Source: Myxococcales bacterium
GTDB lineage: Bacteria > Myxococcota_A > Polyangia > Polyangiales > Houyiibacteriaceae
NCBI GenBank assembly: GCA_024640845.1
Contig: JAHEEE010000013.1
Location: 1 to 64,000 of the forward strand
Direction of reading: 5' to 3'
Length of the DNA stretch: 64,000 nucleotides
Shown here: in pieces, positions 60,471 to 64,000 of the stretch
How positions within the stretch are numbered: position 1 is the stretch's first letter
Layout of the letters: every line of letters starts with the position of its first letter
The notes under the pieces: generated by a model
Seen by the model: the letters and a program-made list of their open reading frames with translations, nothing else
The model's database searches: none
Told to the model about the DNA's origin: nothing
Position numbers and translations under genes: made by a program

Positions 60471-62426
60471 ATGGGGTTTGGTTTGCCATGGGCGCTCGTC
60501 GGCCTGCTCGCTGTTACGATCCCGATCCTCGCCCACCTGCTCAGGCGTCAGAAGCTTCCACAACAGACGCTGCCGACCATCGCGTTCCTCCATCGCATCC
60601 ACGCAACACGCGCCGCGCGATTGCGTGTCGTCGACATGCTACTGCTCGTAGCGCGGGTGGCCATCATCGCCGCGCTGGCGCTTGCCGCCGCGGCGCCCTA
60701 TCGCGTCGTGCAGTCGAGCCTGCTCGACCGACAGCATGCCCTCGCACTGGTCTTCGATGACTCCTTGTCGATGTCTGCGATGGAGGCTGGAGAGACACTG
60801 ATGGAGCGCGCTGCTGCACTCTCCATGGATCAGCTCCGTCGGCTTCCAGAGGGGTCGGAGGTGTCGGTCGTGCTGGCCGGTCGGCCTCCGCGAGTTTGGG
60901 TGCGACGCCGATCCGAGATCGAGATGATCGAAAGCGCGTTCGCCGAGATCGAGCCACGGTCCACGCGGGCCGGGGCGCTCTGCGATGCCGTCAACACCGC
61001 AGTGGAGCTTTTGTTGGAAAGCGAGCTTGCCGATCGCCGCCTTCTAGTCATGTCGGATTTCACCCCGGGTTCCGGTGCGGACGAATGCGAGTGGCCCACC
61101 CGCGGCATTCGCATCGCCTTCGAGACGGTGGCGACATCGAAGCCCGACAATCGCAAGATCGCGTCGGTCGAGGTGTCCGAAGAGAGCGACGTAGCCGCGG
61201 GCCCGGTGCTGGAGGTTCGCGTGACCGGCGTACCCACGGAGCAGCCGCAGAACATTCGACTGCGCCAGAAGGGCCAGGAAACGCAGAGAGTGCCTGTTCG
61301 CTGGGCGGCTGATCGAGGTGAGGCGACACTCACGATGGAGCCCGGTACGTCCGATGCTGTCGTCGAGGTGCGTCTCGCCCCGGATGACGTGCTTCCGGCG
61401 GACAACGTCCGTGGCGTTTTGCTTGGCTCCAACACCGTGCACGTGCTGCTGGTCGACGGCGATCCGCATCCCGACCCACGCAAGCGGGAGACTGCGTTCT
61501 TGAGCCATGCGCTGAGTGTCGCGCCGCGCATCGGGAGGTCATTCGCAGTCGAGACACTCGATGCTCAAGACCTCTCCGAGAGCGCGATCATTCGGTCCGA
61601 TGTCGTGGTCCTCGCGAACGCAACGCTCGACGAGAAGTGGTTGCCGTTGATGCAGCGCTTCGTCGGCGGTGGCGGCAGCCTCTGGGTCACCGCCGGCGAT
61701 CGTATCAACCCACGGGTCTACGGGAGCGTGCTCCGCGAGCTGCTGCCCGGCAGGTATACGGCTACCCGCAAGGAAGCTCGGCCCGTCTCGCTCGAATCGA
61801 GCGCCCTCCCTGAGCTCGATCAGGCCGTGGTGACCGCGCGAACCCCGATTGCCGAGACCTCGCTCGACGCGGTGGTGACGGCGCGTTTCGGGGACGGTAC
61901 GCCGGCAATGGTCGAGCATCGCTATCGGAACGGACGCGTTGCCATGTTCGCAACGACGATCGACGACGCGTGGACCGACTTGCCCTACCAACCCGTGTTC
62001 GTGCCGTTCGTGCTCGATGCGCTGGAACGTCTGGCGGGACGCACGCAGCACGCCGTCGAGCCCTATGCGTCGGTGTCACTCCCAGGCTCGACGTCGAGTC
62101 AGCGAATCCAGGTCGTGTCGCCTTCCGGTCGAACAGTCGACCTCGCGGAAGCGGACAGGGTCGCATTTCGTGAAACCGGCGAGATCGGCGCCTATCGCGT
62201 GTTGGTCAACGGGGTCGACGCGGGGCGCTTCGCCTTCGTCGTCGATCCCCCCGCCGCTGAAAGCGACCTCGAATCCAAAGGTCCCCCCGAGGAGCAGGAC
62301 ATCGTCGAAGATCCGGCCGGAGATCCGTCGCGCGGGACCGAGCAGCCCTTGACCCCGTGGCTCTTGCTCGTGGCGCTGGCGCTCTTGTTCGGGGAGCTAT
62401 GGCTCCGTCAGATCCGGCGCAGATGA
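60471..62426 (+). CDS. BatA/VWA domain membrane protein
   Basis: A 651-residue membrane protein. Two N-terminal helices (about 5-20 and 58-78) form the BatA N-terminal domain, including IPILAHLLRRQKLPQQ. The VWA domain (about 85-215) has the MIDAS motif DDSLS. A middle region of extracytoplasmic beta domains is followed by a C-terminal amidotransferase-fold-like segment ([24 protein letters not shown]). A last helix (LTPWLLLVALALLFGELWL) anchors the C-terminus. Such proteins work with MoxR and DUF58 partners in envelope stress or assembly. It ends with a 19-base convergent overlap with prmC. Confidence 0.88.
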   Translation: MGFGLPWALVGLLAVTIPILAHLLRRQKLPQQTLPTIAFLHRIHATRAARLRVVDMLLLVARVAIIAALALAAAAPYRVVQSSLLDRQHALALVFDDSLSMSAMEAGETLMERAAALSMDQLRRLPEGSEVSVVLAGRPPRVWVRRRSEIEMIESAFAEIEPRSTRAGALCDAVNTAVELLLESELADRRLLVMSDFTPGSGADECEWPTRGIRIAFETVATSKPDNRKIASVEVSEESDVAAGPVLEVRVTGVPTEQPQNIRLRQKGQETQRVPVRWAADRGEATLTMEPGTSDAVVEVRLAPDDVLPADNVRGVLLGSNTVHVLLVDGDPHPDPRKRETAFLSHALSVAPRIGRSFAVETLDAQDLSESAIIRSDVVVLANATLDEKWLPLMQRFVGGGGSLWVTAGDRINPRVYGSVLRELLPGRYTATRKEARPVSLESSALPELDQAVVTARTPIAETSLDAVVTARFGDGTPAMVEHRYRNGRVAMFATTIDDAWTDLPYQPVFVPFVLDALERLAGRTQHAVEPYASVSLPGSTSSQRIQVVSPSGRTVDLAEADRVAFRETGEIGAYRVLVNGVDAGRFAFVVDPPAAESDLESKGPPEEQDIVEDPAGDPSRGTEQPLTPWLLLVALALLFGELWLRQIRRR

Positions 62427-63265
62427 ACGACTCGCTCGATCCGGTTGAGGTCAGGATACACGCCAACCCGGTGCCAGCCGCCGGTTTGCGCCGCGAGGTC
62501 GGCGACCAACGGAGCCTGCCCCGCACCGATCTCGACAAGCATGTGCGCGCCTACGTCGGTTGCCGGCTTGGCGGTATCAAGGAGCCTTCGAACGACATCG
62601 AGACCATCTTCTCCTGCCTCGAGCGCAGTTTTGGGCTCGTGCACACGCACCTCATCCTCGAGCTCTGCGAGCTCGGCGCTCGCGATATAGGGTGGGTTCG
62701 AAACGATGACATCGTACGGTTCCGCAATGCTGAGCAGGTCGACATGCTCGAACACGATGCGTTCTGCGACACCGTGCGCGACCGCATTTCGCTTGGCGAC
62801 CTCGAGCGCGGCTTCCGAGATGTCCGTTGCCGTGATCATCGCTGCCGGCCGCTCGGCCGCTAGAGTTACTGCGATGGCCCCGCTTCCCGTCCCGACGTCT
62901 AGAACCCGGAACGGCGCGTCGCTCGGGATCTGAGCGAGCGCGTGCTCGACCAACGTTTCGGTGTCTGGACGCGGAATGAGCACGTCGGGCGTCACCTCGA
63001 AACGGCGCCCGTAGAAATCACGGCGCCCGAGAATGTAGGCGACGGGCTCCCGTTCTCGCCGCCGCATCAACAATGGGCGGATCGCGCTCCGCTCCTCTTC
63101 CTGCAGCGGTCGATTCAAGTCTAGGTAGAGACCGATTCGCTCGATGCCCAACGCGTTCGCCACCAGCAACTCCGCATCGAGGCGAGCGCTCTCGATACCC
63201 CGCGCCGAGAAATCCTGCGTGGCCCACTCGAGGACATCGCGGATGGTCCACGTTCGTGTGCTCAC
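62408..63265 (-). CDS. prmC: peptide chain release factor N5-glutamine methyltransferase
   Basis: Methylates the GGQ glutamine of release factors RF1 and RF2. The 285-residue protein has the N-terminal helical domain (RIGLYLDLNRPLQ) and the SAM-binding fold with VLDVGTGSGAIAVTLA. The active-site NPPYIAS motif (Asn, Pro, Pro, Tyr) binds the substrate glutamine; the opening RRDFYGRRFEVTPDVLIPRPDTE is also diagnostic. Start GTG 63265. Convergent with the BatA gene by 19 bases; upstream lies the truncated TPR protein gene. Confidence 0.95.
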   Translation of the reverse strand: MSTRTWTIRDVLEWATQDFSARGIESARLDAELLVANALGIERIGLYLDLNRPLQEEERSAIRPLLMRRREREPVAYILGRRDFYGRRFEVTPDVLIPRPDTETLVEHALAQIPSDAPFRVLDVGTGSGAIAVTLAAERPAAMITATDISEAALEVAKRNAVAHGVAERIVFEHVDLLSIAEPYDVIVSNPPYIASAELAELEDEVRVHEPKTALEAGEDGLDVVRRLLDTAKPATDVGAHMLVEIGAGQAPLVADLAAQTGGWHRVGVYPDLNRIERVVHLRRI

Positions 63266-63271
63266 CTGGGC

Positions 63272-64000
63272 CTATCGCATGCGCATCTTCGGCTTGGGCA
63301 GCGCGCCTGCACCGGCCAGCACTTGCTTCGCCAACCGCGTCAGCTCGGGACGTTGTCCTTTTTGAACGAAGGCGGCGACCATGTTGGGGTCGACCTCGAG
63401 CAGTTGTTCCATTGCCTCGCGCGCCCGGCCGCGCTTCTTCGTTGCAGTGAACGTGTAGACCTGAGCGCGAAGCAGCATGCCCGACACTTGGCCGAACTCC
63501 TTGTCGCTCGGGTCGTATGTTTCGATGAGCTTGCGGGCTTCGTCTGCATTGCCGGTTCGCGCAAACGATTCCGCGACCACGGCCGCGTACATCGCCTTCG
63601 CCCGCGCCTGCGGTTGTCGGTCGAGCCGGATCTCGTCCGCGAGCTCCCGGGCGTCGCGCGCGCGACCCTGCATCAAATAAAACATCGCGAGGTTCGCGCG
63701 CACATCGTCCTGAACCATCGCTGGCGCCTTGTTCAGATCGATGGCTTCGAGGATGGCGATCGCCTCCCCCGGGTTTTCCTGCGCGACCAACTGCGCCTGG
63801 GCGATGGCGTTGAGTGCATCCTTGCCCCCCGGTGTCTGCCTGGCGCGCAGCTGCTCGAGGGCAGCCAGCCGGCTCTCTTTGTCTGTCGCGCCCTTGAGAA
63901 TCGCCGCGATGTCCGCGGACTTGCGGGTCAGTCGCCACACCCAAATCAAGAAACCGAGCGCCACTAGTGTGAGCACGCCGGCGACGATGAAGCCGATGTA
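63272..64000 (-). CDS. TPR-like membrane protein, N-terminus outside window
   Basis: Visible part is about 242 residues. An N-terminal transmembrane helix (FIVAGVLTLVALGFLIWVW) is followed by Ala- and Glu-rich helical repeats of the TPR type. Examples are the segment around ENPGEAIAILEAIDLNK, DVRANLAMFYLMQGRARDARELAD and VVAESFARTGNADEARKL. The C-terminus has Lys/Arg-rich KPKMRMR. The reading frame runs past the window edge; a GTG at 63976 would start inside the helix and is unlikely. No enzymatic motif is visible. It ends 6 bases upstream of prmC on the same strand. Confidence 0.7.
   Translation of the reverse strand, partial: YIGFIVAGVLTLVALGFLIWVWRLTRKSADIAAILKGATDKESRLAALEQLRARQTPGGKDALNAIAQAQLVAQENPGEAIAILEAIDLNKAPAMVQDDVRANLAMFYLMQGRARDARELADEIRLDRQPQARAKAMYAAVVAESFARTGNADEARKLIETYDPSDKEFGQVSGMLLRAQVYTFTATKKRGRAREAMEQLLEVDPNMVAAFVQKGQRPELTRLAKQVLAGAGALPKPKMRMR

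Overview
The window is a GC-rich, gene-dense bacterial chromosome segment. It contains about 48 protein genes, many of them abutting, overlapping or convergent within a few bases. I see no rRNA, tRNA, CRISPR array, insertion sequence, phage or plasmid gene. The content fits a Myxococcota/Deltaproteobacteria-type Gram-negative: many lipoproteins, FHA, GAF, GGDEF and HD-GYP signalling proteins, a GldFG-type ABC system, DksA, a CIRCE-controlled groESL operon and a MoxR/DUF58/BatA cluster. The phylum call is inference from gene content, because no marker gene could be aligned here.

Layout. 1-9.7 kb: a truncated peptide-binding lipoprotein, divergent from a PBP4-type carboxypeptidase (dacB); an oligopeptidase B lipoprotein, a YhhN membrane protein, a sigma-70 family factor, a HEAT-repeat protein and a lipoprotein. 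9.7-13.3 kb: a minus-strand four-gene ABC operon of the GldA/GldF/GldG plus DUF4340 type, joined by ATGA/GTGA overlaps. 13.4-20.8 kb: polysaccharide deacetylase, trmB, a response regulator with a PopZ-like tail, valS, a HAD-UbiA fusion and a methylguanine-DNA methyltransferase.

21-29.4 kb is the most distinctive region, a sucrose locus. It holds a GH31 alpha-glucosidase, sucrose synthase, a three-domain protein that fuses a PfkB fructokinase-type kinase to sucrose-phosphate synthase and a sucrose-phosphatase-like HAD domain, and a divergent stand-alone sucrose-phosphatase-type HAD enzyme. Together these could run a closed fructose/sucrose cycle. Sucrose synthase releases fructose, the kinase domain makes fructose-6-phosphate, the synthase domain makes sucrose-6-phosphate and a phosphatase releases sucrose. 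The fused phosphatase domain has proline where HAD motif III normally has lysine, while the stand-alone enzyme keeps all four motifs.

29.4-42 kb: polA (with a degenerate proofreading domain), ffh with a very basic tail, a CBM9-like lipoprotein, a 7TM-HD phosphohydrolase, a REC-GAF-HD-GYP protein close to an FHA-GGDEF cyclase, moeA and dksA. 42-52 kb, minus strand: a DUF3422 protein, an alpha/beta hydrolase lipoprotein, a small membrane protein, a two-GAF histidine kinase, a LysM protein with a CpoB-like TPR lipoprotein, accA, an FHA-GAF-adenylate/guanylate cyclase and rpoZ. 52-54 kb: groES-groEL with promoter, CIRCE and terminator. 54-62.4 kb: one tightly packed operon of DUF4175 protein, HExxH peptidase, MoxR ATPase, DUF58 protein and BatA/VWA protein. 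62.4 kb to the end: prmC and a truncated TPR membrane protein.
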